Notes: generated from the sequence alone by a model not told the origin. Shown: positions 36,405 through 46,324, counted from the first letter of the stretch. The stretch is 64,000 nt of DNA from Paenibacillus dendrobii (GCF_009807035.1 NZ_WUBI01000001.1:1922001-1986000), one strand, 5' to 3'. Numbers and translations: made by a program.

Positions 36405-37831
36405 CAAAGGCACCTCCTTTGTTCCGAATTGCATGCCCCCTCATTCATTTGCATTATATTGACGATCTGATTTTTTGGTTTCGGGCACTTCGACCCTTCC
36501 ATTGGTCCATTTTCATCAGCGGTATGATGCACAGCATCCTCTCTCCAACCGAAAACCAATCCGTAGGCAATGATAAAGAAAGTATAGATGCAAAGGCTGT
36601 AGTATTGATTGGGATTGAAATTAACGACGATCAAATTCCCCAGAAACAAGGTAACAGGGAACCAGCCGTCCCCTTTGTATTTTTTCAGGGTCCATACGAA
36701 CAAGGACACATAAACGAGCAGAAAAAAAGCAAACCCGAATAATCCCTGCTCTACGAGCATGTTCAAGAACTGGGAGTGCAGCGCAATGTCGTCAATACCA
36801 TGATACGCCTGCATATAAGGAACATATTGCCCTGCTCCGAGTCCAAACCACATATGTTCTTTCAAGATTTGAAAGGCTCCGCTGAATTGAATAAACCGAT
36901 GGGATTCCGTATTGCCCCGGTCCACGAACAGCATCTGGTATAACTCATCATAAAAGATCTGATAGACCAGAATGGCCGCAAATGCAGCTGCCATGATCGC
37001 TCCCAATCTCTTCAACAGCTGATGCCCGGTCCCCATTCTGGCATACAGAAGAAAGATGAGGAACTGCACGCAGACGGATAAATAGCCGATGCGGGTAAAG
37101 GTGAGGAACAGAAAAAGCCCGTTCAACAGCGCAGCCGCGATGCTGAATAGGCTTCTTTTCTTCATAAAGTAATAAAGCAGCACCGGAAAAAAAATTGCAG
37201 CAAGATTGCCCGCGCCGTTGCTTGCACCGACAAAACCAATCGCACGCTTGGCCACCCTGGCGCCCTCATAATAATTGATGGAACTCTGTGCCGAAAAAAG
37301 AAGCAGCGACTTATTCGTTATATATTGAAGTACCCCAAGCAATGAGTTCAGGACCGAGAAACCGACAATGCAGCGAAGGATCGTTGAGGTACTTATCTGC
37401 AGCACCCCCAGCAAATAAAACATGAATGCCAGCAGCAATACATTCAGTTCGAGATTCAGATGGTAAATATAGAGGCTGGAATCAAAGATGTTCAGCGCAA
37501 ATCCCTGAAACACCATTATGATCAGTAGCATGGCAAGCGATACTCCAACCAGCCCAAGCCTGTACCTGTCACCTTGATGTTTGGGCAATGATTGGAGCTT
37601 GCTCTTCAGAACCAGATGCACCAGCAGGGATAAATCAGTAGTAAATAAGATAAATACGGTTAAGTCCACATGAACGTCCCGATAACCGGTATTCAATTGA
37701 ATACTACTAACCATAGCCAGAAGCAGAAAACTCAGCAGCACCGTTCCCGCCCCTTTCCGGGGCAGAATGTTCACCGCTGCAAGCAGTCCAGCCATCAGCA
37801 CAGGTATGAAAAACAACACCATCGCCAGCAT
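36404..37831 (-). CDS. Wzy/O-antigen-ligase-like polysaccharide polymerase (second copy)
   Basis: A 475-residue membrane protein with about 12 segments of the O-antigen ligase/polymerase family. The long loop contains SHRFIQFSGAFQILKEH and WFGLGAGQYVPYM followed by HSQFLNMLVEQGLFGFAFFL, the H-x(n)-L-E-G-x-x-G pattern of WaaL/Wzy proteins, which strongly supports the call. The start is two bases after the upstream glycosyltransferase stop. A charged cytoplasmic tail of about 45 residues ends the protein. Confidence 0.87.
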   Translation of the reverse strand: MLAMVLFFIPVLMAGLLAAVNILPRKGAGTVLLSFLLLAMVSSIQLNTGYRDVHVDLTVFILFTTDLSLLVHLVLKSKLQSLPKHQGDRYRLGLVGVSLAMLLIIMVFQGFALNIFDSSLYIYHLNLELNVLLLAFMFYLLGVLQISTSTILRCIVGFSVLNSLLGVLQYITNKSLLLFSAQSSINYYEGARVAKRAIGFVGASNGAGNLAAIFFPVLLYYFMKKRSLFSIAAALLNGLFLFLTFTRIGYLSVCVQFLIFLLYARMGTGHQLLKRLGAIMAAAFAAILVYQIFYDELYQMLFVDRGNTESHRFIQFSGAFQILKEHMWFGLGAGQYVPYMQAYHGIDDIALHSQFLNMLVEQGLFGFAFFLLVYVSLFVWTLKKYKGDGWFPVTLFLGNLIVVNFNPNQYYSLCIYTFFIIAYGLVFGWREDAVHHTADENGPMEGSKCPKPKNQIVNIMQMNEGACNSEQRRCL

Positions 37832-37833
37832 AT

Positions 37834-39102
37834 TTAGACCTCTCTAGTCATAATAGTCTTTCCGATGTCCAATGTGATATGATCCAAAAAATCCAAGATG
37901 CGCCGAGCTTGTAATTTTCGCGAATACTTGTGCCTGTCGGAAAAATCATATTCCGAGCCGACAAGCCTTTCTAATGCATGTGATATATCCTGCGGATCAT
38001 GTTTGGCGCATTCCCCGTAACGTCCCTGAACGAGCGAGATTAGTTCACGGTCCTCGGTTACGGCCATCACCGGCTTACAAGCGCCTATGTATTCAAAGGT
38101 TTTACCTGGAATCGCAAAATCACTGCCTTGGGTATGGGTTAGAATGACGGCAGCGTCTGATTGCTTCAGCAATCGAACAGCGAGCTCATGCTTCATACTT
38201 CCATGGACATGAATCTCAACCCCGTCTGCCGAATATTCGGCGCTGTCCATATCGCGGATAGCTTGCCGGTCAAGCAGCCCTGCAATGTGCAATGTAACCT
38301 TCATCCCCGTTCGCCGGCAAAATAAATCCAATCCTTCAATCATGGCCTTCACGTTTCTCCCCTTATAAATCGATCCCAAGTGCACAAGCGTCATCATTCC
38401 GGCGTCTCTTGAGACCGGCTGAAATACGCTGTCTTCAAACCACTGTTCATCGTATCCGTTAGTAATCAGTTGCATAACCGCAGCAGGATTTCGGATTCGG
38501 TAATGCTGGTATATCCCCTCCGAGACGGCGATCATGCCGTCTGCCAACCCGCTGATCATCTGTTCCGCCTGCCTGTACACGAAATGTGGATTACCTTCGC
38601 CAATATGATGGTTAATGATGTCGCGGATTTCAATGACGGACTGCAGATGTGGGGATTTGTTTTTGATGTAATCAAGAACATAAAGAGCGTACACATCGGG
38701 AACAGTCACGAAAACCGCCGCGATTTCCTTTTCGGCAAGCAGTTGGTCAAGCTGTCCATAGAGAGCTGCGTTCATCCGGTCAAATTTGAACTTGCTGTAT
38801 TTGTAATTCCGCCAGGCGGTTAATGTCCATTTATTCCTCAGCAGATTCTCCGCAAACCGCCGCAAGCCGCCTGCCCTTTTACCTGCTTTCCTTGTCATCG
38901 ATTGGGTAAGAATGCTGTCAGCCGTCTCGTATTTGTAATTCGTTGTTGAGAAGCGGCTTGCTCCGGCACCGTATTTCGCATCATTGATGACAATCAACTC
39001 GTATCTTTCACAGAGATGTTTCATGATTCCTGCATACCTGACAGAAGCGACCACAGGCTCACCTTCCATATAGTCGGAGATGACGATCAGGGTCTCCTTC
39101 AT
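37834..39102 (-). CDS. glycosyltransferase family 4-like
   Basis: A 422-residue GT-B glycosyltransferase. Rossmann-like N-domain with VRYAGIMKHLCERYELIVI; C-domain with LVHLGSIYKGRNVKAMIEGL and the Glu-containing FAIPGKTFEYIGACKPVMAV, which matches the GT4 donor-binding region. Its start overlaps the upstream glycosyltransferase gene by four bases (ATGA) and its stop is two bases from the polymerase gene. Acts in repeat-unit assembly on the lipid carrier; donor and acceptor unknown. Confidence 0.82.
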   Translation of the reverse strand: MKETLIVISDYMEGEPVVASVRYAGIMKHLCERYELIVINDAKYGAGASRFSTTNYKYETADSILTQSMTRKAGKRAGGLRRFAENLLRNKWTLTAWRNYKYSKFKFDRMNAALYGQLDQLLAEKEIAAVFVTVPDVYALYVLDYIKNKSPHLQSVIEIRDIINHHIGEGNPHFVYRQAEQMISGLADGMIAVSEGIYQHYRIRNPAAVMQLITNGYDEQWFEDSVFQPVSRDAGMMTLVHLGSIYKGRNVKAMIEGLDLFCRRTGMKVTLHIAGLLDRQAIRDMDSAEYSADGVEIHVHGSMKHELAVRLLKQSDAAVILTHTQGSDFAIPGKTFEYIGACKPVMAVTEDRELISLVQGRYGECAKHDPQDISHALERLVGSEYDFSDRHKYSRKLQARRILDFLDHITLDIGKTIMTREV

Positions 39103-40220
39103 CCCGCACTCACCTCTGGTTCCTGTCGTCCGAGCAGCCGTGCATAACCTTCAACCGTCCGGTCGGCTGTCTGCTCCCACGTGTATTCCGCGGAGATTCG
39201 CGCCTGCAGGCGCGAATTATGAGGCTGTTGGTATGCTTCGGTCACAGCTCTCCTGATACTTTCGATATCCCCGGGTTCGCAATAAAAAGCGTCGTCTCCA
39301 AAATACTCCCGCGTCGTTCCTCTCGTCGTAGCCACGATATTGCAGCCGCTGACAGCCGCCTCCAGCGATACCAGTCCCGGCGTGTCATACCAGCTTGGCA
39401 GGACATGAACCTTGGCTCGGCCATATAACTTTCTAAGCTCACCGTGGCCAAGTTCATCCACGATCTCGATGTTGTCTTTTTGGATGGCCTTTTTCATGGC
39501 CTTGAAATACTTCCGCTGCGTTTCATGCGCCGTCCCTGCGAGAACCAGCTTATAGGGCAAACCATTAAAAGCTTTGATCAGGTTCAGCTGATTTTTTCGA
39601 GGTTCGAATCTTCCCGCGCATAGGACGATATCCCTTTCCGTCCGCGTATCATATCCGAAAATCCCGGTGTCGATTGCGTTAGGGACCACCAAATAGTTCA
39701 AAGGTTTACTCGGCTTAAAAATATGACGGATCAGCTCCATCTCACCCTCTCCATTGGGAAGAAGCAAATCCGCCTGATCCAGAATCTCCCGCTGCAGCTT
39801 GGTATACCCCTGCTTAATCAGCATTAACGTTCCTTCGTGTTTTTCCCCGTCAATGTAGTAGCGATAAAGTCCCCTCAATTTCTCCATCCCGTCATAGCCA
39901 ATCATCCGGTTAATCATTCTGCGTAAGCCCATCTGCCCCTGCCTCTCAAACTCCGTGCTTCGCCAAAAAATGGTGGACAATGCAATTCTTTTGTTCTGCG
40001 CCTTGGCGTTGTTCATAAACAGGATGGTCTCTTGCGGACGCAGCATATTAAAAATATGTATGAGGTCATAGGAAGTTAAATCGGCTTTGGGATCGCTGTT
40101 GATGTCGATCTGGATGTCCGAGAATCTATTTTCAATAAATTCTTTTGTTTTCATTATTTGAACGGTATCCCCACCCTTCCGGGTGAAGATATTATATCTT
40201 GTTTGGTAGAGTACCTTCAT
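39099..40220 (-). CDS. glycosyltransferase family 4
   Basis: A 373-residue GT4 glycosyltransferase. VLCAGRFEPRKNQLNLIKAF is the C-domain opening, and HVLPSWYDTPGLVSLEAAVS carries the donor-binding Glu. The open frame begins with TTG at 40223, but AGGAGG seven bases before the ATG at 40220 sets the start. The N-terminal KGGDTVQIMKTKEFIENR resembles mannosyl- or glucosyltransferases of EPS loci. Coupled by overlap to the downstream gene. Confidence 0.85.
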   Translation of the reverse strand: MKVLYQTRYNIFTRKGGDTVQIMKTKEFIENRFSDIQIDINSDPKADLTSYDLIHIFNMLRPQETILFMNNAKAQNKRIALSTIFWRSTEFERQGQMGLRRMINRMIGYDGMEKLRGLYRYYIDGEKHEGTLMLIKQGYTKLQREILDQADLLLPNGEGEMELIRHIFKPSKPLNYLVVPNAIDTGIFGYDTRTERDIVLCAGRFEPRKNQLNLIKAFNGLPYKLVLAGTAHETQRKYFKAMKKAIQKDNIEIVDELGHGELRKLYGRAKVHVLPSWYDTPGLVSLEAAVSGCNIVATTRGTTREYFGDDAFYCEPGDIESIRRAVTEAYQQPHNSRLQARISAEYTWEQTADRTVEGYARLLGRQEPEVSAG

Positions 40221-40239
40221 CAAGTATCCTCCTCTATGG

Positions 40240-41454
40240 TTACGCCTGCTTCGAATCCATGATGATCGTGTACCGCCCTTCCATCACTTCGATATTCACT
40301 TCGCCTTTATCCACATTCACCATGTCGCCTCCGGGAAGCATGATCTTGAAAGGACGCCATTCACTGCATGTTAAAGAGATCCGCTTCCCCCGACACTCGG
40401 CGTCATGTTGCAATACAAACTGGCTGTCCCCAATCGGTGTCACGCTCACATGATCCCGCAGATTCACATAATCGGCCAGTTCTGTGCATGTGCAGTACCA
40501 CACTTTCTTCCCGTTGAGATGCTTGAAAATCTGAAGCAAACTCTCCCTGTCATCAAAAATATTCGGACTCTGCCTTTTCCCGTCATCACGAGAGGGCGCG
40601 ATATGCTCCTGAATACTAATGACAAGACGTTTTTCCAACAGTTCGTCAATCTCCCTCAACTTCCACCGTATAAAAGACCTTTTGAACAAACGCTTTACGA
40701 TAGCCTTCATTCCGATCCCCCCGTGATACAGCCCGTTTAAGAGGGCTCCATTCACGGTAGACGGAATATCCAGAACGCCGTTTTTCCCAAAACGCTTGAC
40801 ATCGTAATTGGTGACGGGATCCGAATCATATCCGCATGACGGATCATCAGAACCATCCGCACGGCCACGGTTCCAGAATCTGCACCACCACCGGAAGCCT
40901 GCTTCATCAATGCTTGCATCCGAGAATTCATTGCTCGCATAGCCGCAATATTTGCCGCCAGCGGGCCGCTCCCCGATCACATCCGAATAAATCTGTGTCC
41001 CTTCCTCAATGCGGGCAAGCGCCTCATCCAGACTCAAGAAAGACGCCCATTCTTGCACGAAATCCCTAGCTTCCTCTCCAACAATTCCATGCGTCGTCCC
41101 GTGATAAGCAAGCTCGAACCTCGAATCCTGATGGATCGAACGGAAAAAGGCTTTGCTATCCTCGTCCGCATTGATAGGATATGAGACCATGCGGCACACC
41201 GGCTTCCTGATCATCCCGACCCTGGCCCCGACGGGAACAAAGAATGTAACCTTCACCTCGGGATGGGCATGAAGGATATGTTCCTTTAAAAAGCGAAACG
41301 AGGACTGCTCCTCATCCTTGAAGAAGCCCCAGTCCTCGCCAGCATCCACAGCTCCGTTATGATTCGTATCCACCCATGCATTCGCCAAATCATCAATCAT
41401 GAACAGAACAGGCGAAACTGCATTGTTGTACCATTTGCTCCGCTCTATCAGCAT
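40240..41454 (-). CDS. NodB-like (polysaccharide deacetylase fold) protein with an EF-hand-like loop
   Basis: A 404-residue cytoplasmic protein. The N-terminal VSPVLFMIDDLANAW gives a possible first NodB motif (Asp-Asp) and FELAYHGTTHGIV gives the metal-binding His-x3-His motif. Between them DTNHNGAVDAGED at 28-40 matches the EF-hand/dockerin calcium loop (D-x-N-x-N-G-x-V-D-x-x-E). The C-terminal 80 residues form a predicted beta domain. Likely a polysaccharide deacetylase-like or related carbohydrate esterase fold; the family assignment is tentative and catalytic competence is unknown. AAGGAG precedes the ATG. No signal peptide, unlike typical wall deacetylases. Confidence 0.6.
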   Translation of the reverse strand: MLIERSKWYNNAVSPVLFMIDDLANAWVDTNHNGAVDAGEDWGFFKDEEQSSFRFLKEHILHAHPEVKVTFFVPVGARVGMIRKPVCRMVSYPINADEDSKAFFRSIHQDSRFELAYHGTTHGIVGEEARDFVQEWASFLSLDEALARIEEGTQIYSDVIGERPAGGKYCGYASNEFSDASIDEAGFRWWCRFWNRGRADGSDDPSCGYDSDPVTNYDVKRFGKNGVLDIPSTVNGALLNGLYHGGIGMKAIVKRLFKRSFIRWKLREIDELLEKRLVISIQEHIAPSRDDGKRQSPNIFDDRESLLQIFKHLNGKKVWYCTCTELADYVNLRDHVSVTPIGDSQFVLQHDAECRGKRISLTCSEWRPFKIMLPGGDMVNVDKGEVNIEVMEGRYTIIMDSKQA

Positions 41455-41486
41455 CAGCGATTCTCCTTGAAATAATCTGTCTCCCT

Positions 41487-42578
41487 TTAACCGGTGCCGC
41501 TTGTTTTCGATAGCAGCGATTTAATATGGTTTTTGTTCATCTGCAGCAAGGTATAGGCCTTTATCCATTTCCTTCCTTTTCCGTGGTTAATCAGACGGAT
41601 ATGGTTGTTAAGACGGACCGTATCTGACCAGAAAAACTTGTATTCCTGCGCACCGCTCATCAAGTCGATTTCCAGTGCCCCGCTCTGTAAATAATGCTCC
41701 ATGACCCTGTTCAAGAGAATGAGCCCGACACCGTATTCTTTGTATTGCTGGGAAAAAGAGGTGATATACAGATATACTTTGCCGCTATGACAAAAGGTCA
41801 GCATCGCGGATGCGATGCTCCCGTTAATTTCGACGTAAGAAAAATGTGCGTTATCTGTTTCATGAAACTTCGAGATCACGTCACGGTAAAAGGACATCGT
41901 GTTCTCGTCTCCGAACAAGCTGTGTGTCCATCTCAATTTATGCATATCAGTAAAACGGCTCCAGGTTCTTTGATCGATGGGAGTATGAATTTCCAGCTTC
42001 ATATCATGTTCCTTTTTCAATTTTCGTTCTTTGCGCTCAATGGCTTTGATTCGGCTTCGGGCCAATTTATCATCATGAAATCGTTCCAGATTCACGTAAG
42101 GGGTCATGGACTTGGTAGTAGAATATACATCGAAGAAGCTTCCGCAGGCCTGCAGGATCAGTGCTGTCACGGGGTGCTGAGATTGAACATTGTGCAGATC
42201 AATCCAGTCCCATTCGTTCTTGTGATCCTGCAGCGCCTTGAATATCTCCATGAATACCTTGATGTAGTGGACATTTTTATGTATATAAAAACTGTTGGTC
42301 TCGCCGGTTCCTGAGACAATGAACTGCAAAGATCTGACTTTTAACCATTTGATTTTTTGCTCCGTAATGCATAAAGGAGCAATAGCGATACATTGCTGCT
42401 CATCCGTTACGACGACAACAAATAGCTGCTGCTCCTTGCTGAACAGATGGGACAGATATGCCACCACCCATTCCCAGGTATGAAAAATTTCCGGATACTC
42501 CAGGTTGTCCATCAATTCCTTCCAGGCCGCTTCCCAATGCAACAGCTCCTCGACATTCCGAACGATCACCGTTTTCAT
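41487..42578 (-). CDS. GNAT-fold acyltransferase, BioF2/FemAB-like (copy 1)
   Basis: A 363-residue protein with tandem GNAT halves of the BioF2/CelD (Acetyltransf_6) type. IFHTWEWVVAYLSHLF near residue 31 is the typical start; the C-half has MLTFCHSGKVYLYITSFSQQ and the closing IDLMSGAQEYKFFWSD, the family signature. Such proteins transfer acyl or aminoacyl groups and are common in polysaccharide loci. It is a paralogue of the gene directly upstream (42611), 32 bases away. Donor and acceptor unknown. Confidence 0.82.
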   Translation of the reverse strand: MKTVIVRNVEELLHWEAAWKELMDNLEYPEIFHTWEWVVAYLSHLFSKEQQLFVVVVTDEQQCIAIAPLCITEQKIKWLKVRSLQFIVSGTGETNSFYIHKNVHYIKVFMEIFKALQDHKNEWDWIDLHNVQSQHPVTALILQACGSFFDVYSTTKSMTPYVNLERFHDDKLARSRIKAIERKERKLKKEHDMKLEIHTPIDQRTWSRFTDMHKLRWTHSLFGDENTMSFYRDVISKFHETDNAHFSYVEINGSIASAMLTFCHSGKVYLYITSFSQQYKEYGVGLILLNRVMEHYLQSGALEIDLMSGAQEYKFFWSDTVRLNNHIRLINHGKGRKWIKAYTLLQMNKNHIKSLLSKTSGTG

Positions 42579-42610
42579 TTCTTTATTCTCACTCCATCAC
42601 TTCGCTAATA

Positions 42611-43729
42611 TCAAAGCGCGTTTTTCAATCCCTTTACAGCACGGAGAATTTCTCTTGATTGAGTCAATAGCCGCAAAAGTTTGGATTGTTGGCTGGTCTC
42701 GTTCCACATCATAAAAGAATAGCTGACCGAAAATTGATTCGTCCATCTAAATTTCCAAGAATAGGTTCCTGCGCCGAAATCGATCTCCTTGGTGCAGCTG
42801 CTTTGGAACAAGCTCTCGATCATTTCCATCAGCAGCACATCCGAAATACCGTGATACTGCGAATATTTCGGAGAATAGCCGGTGTTCCATCCGTACAGTA
42901 CATTTCGGTACAGGTAGCAGCATTTATATATAATGATATCCCCGTCATCGGACTCCAGATAAAAGAACAAAATCCGCTCATTCCCCTTAAACAAGCGTTT
43001 CAAAAAATATTCGTTATTTTTATCCTCGAACACACTTCCCCGGTCGCGCCTTCCTTTCACTTCTTGGAGGTACTTTTTTTCAAGCTGGTGAATATGCGAG
43101 ATTTTGTCGTACATCTCCTCGCTTTGCCTGCCGGTCACGATCCTGAAACGGTAACCTGTGTCATCCTGCAGCTTGGTACGCTTGCGCCGGAGCTTGGTGT
43201 TCAGCATTTCCTTTTCAAAATCCGCAAAAGACTCGTAATCCTTGCTGTTGATTCTCGCGCATGAGGTCAGATACTGGGTATGTTTGCTGTATTCGTCATG
43301 CCGAAGCAAATATCTCAGCAGCGGGGTGTCCATCTGCAGATGGGTCAGTTCGATTTTATCCCATTTGGCAGAGTGCTCCTCGATCGTGTTCAGCATCTCC
43401 CTAATGATGGAGGAAGCTTTGAATTTGCTGGAGTCGATGATGAAGTTGAAATAATCCCCCTTCCCCAGAAAACTAAGCACCCTGCATTTAACGATCTTTT
43501 TGTTAATCACGCGAATCATCAAGGGAGCGATCGCCACCATGACGTTGTCCCGGTAATGGCAGAGAATGAATAGTTCCTTGCTGCCATCCTTGCCGAAAGC
43601 CTGCCACCAGGCGTAATTGAATTCAAAGGTACTGTAATAAGTAGCATGCGCGTCCTTCTCGGTCAGTCTTTCCCAATCCTCCCGGACTGCCAAAAACCCG
43701 TCCGCATCGGTGATGATTTTCGTATTCAT
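42611..43729 (-). CDS. GNAT-fold acyltransferase, BioF2/FemAB-like (copy 2)
   Basis: A 372-residue paralogue of copy 1: ATYYSTFEFNYAWWQAFGKD at the start, a central basic helix (NTKLRRKRTKLQDDTGYRFR), YLYRNVLYGWNTGYSPKYSQ and the closing KEIDFGAGTYSWKFRWTN signature of the family. Its ATG overlaps the flippase stop by four bases. Probably acts on an intermediate in the same pathway as copy 1, possibly on a different position; this is inferred from adjacency. Confidence 0.82.
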   Translation of the reverse strand: MNTKIITDADGFLAVREDWERLTEKDAHATYYSTFEFNYAWWQAFGKDGSKELFILCHYRDNVMVAIAPLMIRVINKKIVKCRVLSFLGKGDYFNFIIDSSKFKASSIIREMLNTIEEHSAKWDKIELTHLQMDTPLLRYLLRHDEYSKHTQYLTSCARINSKDYESFADFEKEMLNTKLRRKRTKLQDDTGYRFRIVTGRQSEEMYDKISHIHQLEKKYLQEVKGRRDRGSVFEDKNNEYFLKRLFKGNERILFFYLESDDGDIIIYKCCYLYRNVLYGWNTGYSPKYSQYHGISDVLLMEMIESLFQSSCTKEIDFGAGTYSWKFRWTNQFSVSYSFMMWNETSQQSKLLRLLTQSREILRAVKGLKNAL

Positions 43730-45216
43730 GATTCGGAACGAACCCCTTCCATGATAATCTTTTTAGATTTGCGGCTGAGCATCGGCAGCAGGTCCCCCAA
43801 AAGCTCCTTGGTTGAAATGAACTTAAAGATCAAGCTGCAGGCGACGAATCCTCCTACCAGCAGTAGATTCAGCGCAATCTCTATCAGCAGGGAATGAATG
43901 AAGTGCATATACGCCGCATGCAGGGCATACAACGGCAAATAAATAACAAGATACTTGTACGGGAACAAGATCCCTAGTCCTAAAGGGTAATATTTAGAGC
44001 CGTAATGATAAAAAACGACACTCGTTACCGCATAGGAGATCACCGTCGCCAGGGCCGAGCCATAAATGCCGAGCCATGGAATCAGAACGATATTACAGCC
44101 AACGTTGATCAGGGCAGCAAGCAGAGAGATCAGATAATTGGTACGCATCTTATTCGCGATATGAAGACCCAATGAATAAAATGCCAGACTGCCTGACAGA
44201 AAATATGAGAACGAAATAAGCGGAACCAAGGTGCCTGCGCTGCTATATTCCTCTGTAGCTACCAAACGTACCGCTACATTGGCGAAGACCGTTAACCCCA
44301 GGACGCATAACCAGCCCATGAAATTATAGATTCGGAACATCTTCCGTATTTTCTCGGGTCCGTCCTCGTCTTTGTAGGCCTTGAATTTAAAAGCCGTAAA
44401 TACCGACATGAACGGGGTGATGAAAGCCGGATTAATCAGCATGCCAATCTTATAACCGATCGAATACACGGCAACGGAAGACAGATTCAGGTAACCTTTA
44501 ATCAGAAACCGGTCGCTCAGGCTGAGAACCCATGCGGAAACATCCCCCAGAAGCAGGCCTGTTCCATAGCCGAGCATTTTGCGGATGGGATCCTGCCTCA
44601 GCGTAAATTTGTATCTCTTTAGGTTCAGCACAAACAAAACCGCAAAAACGAATGCATTGCTCCATAGCTGAGCCTTTAATATGCCGATAACGCCCAGTTG
44701 CAAATGGAGAAAGAAATAAACGGCCAAAATCAGCGTCGTCAACACCACTGAGAACTGGATGCTGCTTGATTTCAGCGCTTTAAAGTGCATGGCATAGTAG
44801 CTGGAATAGATTAGATTCAGGCACGAGATCACCGAAATCATAACCACATACGGAATGAATAAACTTGCATCAGGATTCGAATCGAAAACAAAAGGTGAAA
44901 TCCATGGGCTGATAGCCCATGCTCCTCCAATGCATACCGTCCCCCAGATCAAGGCAAACGTCAGCGCCGTATTTCGAAGCTCCTGTTTATTGTCGAATTC
45001 ATTGAAAAACCGGACCATCCCGGAATGAACGCCTAAGGTGATCATCAAAGAAAGCAGCATTTGCACGCTAAGGATGAGATCATACTGACCGAACTGCTCC
45101 TGCGACAAATGGCGGGTATACAGCGGTATCAATAACAAATTAATCAGCTGTGTCAAGATCGAAGCGCAGAAATATACGGCCCCGCTCGACAGCATTTTTC
45201 GGTTATCGGTTGGCAC
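43726..45216 (-). CDS. Wzx-type polysaccharide flippase
   Basis: A 496-residue membrane protein with 12-14 segments of the polysaccharide biosynthesis (MOP) flippase family, translocating lipid-linked repeat units to the outer face. The N-terminal SSGAVYFCASILTQLINLLLI and PLYTRHLSQEQFGQYDLILS are typical. The GTG at 45216 overlaps the upstream glycosyltransferase by 14 bases; the first ATG is at 45195, and neither has a strong ribosome binding site, so the exact start is uncertain. The presence of Wzx with Wzy and Wzz shows the Wzy-dependent route. Confidence 0.87.
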   Translation of the reverse strand: MPTDNRKMLSSGAVYFCASILTQLINLLLIPLYTRHLSQEQFGQYDLILSVQMLLSLMITLGVHSGMVRFFNEFDNKQELRNTALTFALIWGTVCIGGAWAISPWISPFVFDSNPDASLFIPYVVMISVISCLNLIYSSYYAMHFKALKSSSIQFSVVLTTLILAVYFFLHLQLGVIGILKAQLWSNAFVFAVLFVLNLKRYKFTLRQDPIRKMLGYGTGLLLGDVSAWVLSLSDRFLIKGYLNLSSVAVYSIGYKIGMLINPAFITPFMSVFTAFKFKAYKDEDGPEKIRKMFRIYNFMGWLCVLGLTVFANVAVRLVATEEYSSAGTLVPLISFSYFLSGSLAFYSLGLHIANKMRTNYLISLLAALINVGCNIVLIPWLGIYGSALATVISYAVTSVVFYHYGSKYYPLGLGILFPYKYLVIYLPLYALHAAYMHFIHSLLIEIALNLLLVGGFVACSLIFKFISTKELLGDLLPMLSRKSKKIIMEGVRSES

Positions 45217-46324
45217 GGTTTATCACTTTTCTTTCTACAGGCCTTCGGCCTGATATCCGGTAATAAATATCCATCAGATCCGCTGCATAGTCCTGGGTCA
45301 TCGCACCCGTTATATCCTGCTTGCAGCTTTGGTAATTGATCAACGTCTGCCGCACCACACGAATCAAGTCTGTATTCTTGTGGTCGCCTTGCCGGAACAA
45401 AATAGTGCCCTCGGGTCTGCGGCACACGTCGCTGGCAATCGCCGGCACCTTATAATAAAGCGCTTCGGCCACCGATACCCCGTATCCATCCATTCGGGTT
45501 GGACGGATGAACAAGTGGCTTTTTTTCAAAATCGGGTAAAATTCGGAATCTTCAACTTCATAAAAAAGAAACCGTTGCGATAGGCCGTAATCTGCAATTC
45601 TCTTCTTCAACAACTCGTAATATCTCCGCTCTTCGGCACTTTGATCTTTCGCGCCCAGCATAGCGAATAACAGGCGGGCCTGTACGCCGCTGTCGGTTAA
45701 TTCACTCATTAATTCAACCAGAAGATCGATACCGTATAGATCCCCCTCCTGTAAAGGCCTGACAAACCCATTGGCGCTAATCAGAAATTCAGCTTGATCC
45801 ATAAACCGGTGAACCTCTGCCGGAATCGCGAGTTCGTCGTCGTTTCGTTCCACGGGGTGGATATACGCCGGAACCGTACATACCCGATCATCGCGAAAGC
45901 CGAGTCTCGTCAGCATCTGAGTTGTTGACTCGCTGACGCATACGATACAATCGATCCGTTTCAGGCTTGCGAGCAGCAGTTTTCTCGATAAAGGGCTGGC
46001 TTCCTGCAACTGCATGGACAGACTCTCGCCATGAACCGTCAGCATGATTTTTTTGCCTAACGCTTTGTATATCCCTAGCAACATCCTCATCCGCGGATCA
46101 ATGGAATGGAAATGAAACAGATCCCCTTGGATAAAGGGAATTTTCAGCAAAAACCTCTTATAGCTGCCGATCGGCAGGATATGCCGCTCTGCATCCGCGA
46201 TATTGAATTCATTATAAATGACGTAATCCACATGATGAGTACGTATGACGGCGCTCAGCCTATGAATATGAACGGAAATGCCCCCAAGCGGAGGCGGAAC
46301 CGGTCCCACCATGATCAGCTTCAT
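45203..46324 (-). CDS. glycosyltransferase family 4
   Basis: A 373-residue GT-B enzyme. MVGPVPPPLGGISVHIHRL at the N-terminus is the Gly-rich acceptor-side loop common in GT4 proteins, and HLFIRPTRMDGYGVSVAEAL carries the donor-binding Glu. The ATG overlaps the CapK-like stop by four bases. Function in repeat-unit assembly; sugar unknown. Confidence 0.84.
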   Translation of the reverse strand: MKLIMVGPVPPPLGGISVHIHRLSAVIRTHHVDYVIYNEFNIADAERHILPIGSYKRFLLKIPFIQGDLFHFHSIDPRMRMLLGIYKALGKKIMLTVHGESLSMQLQEASPLSRKLLLASLKRIDCIVCVSESTTQMLTRLGFRDDRVCTVPAYIHPVERNDDELAIPAEVHRFMDQAEFLISANGFVRPLQEGDLYGIDLLVELMSELTDSGVQARLLFAMLGAKDQSAEERRYYELLKKRIADYGLSQRFLFYEVEDSEFYPILKKSHLFIRPTRMDGYGVSVAEALYYKVPAIASDVCRRPEGTILFRQGDHKNTDLIRVVRQTLINYQSCKQDITGAMTQDYAADLMDIYYRISGRRPVERKVINRANR

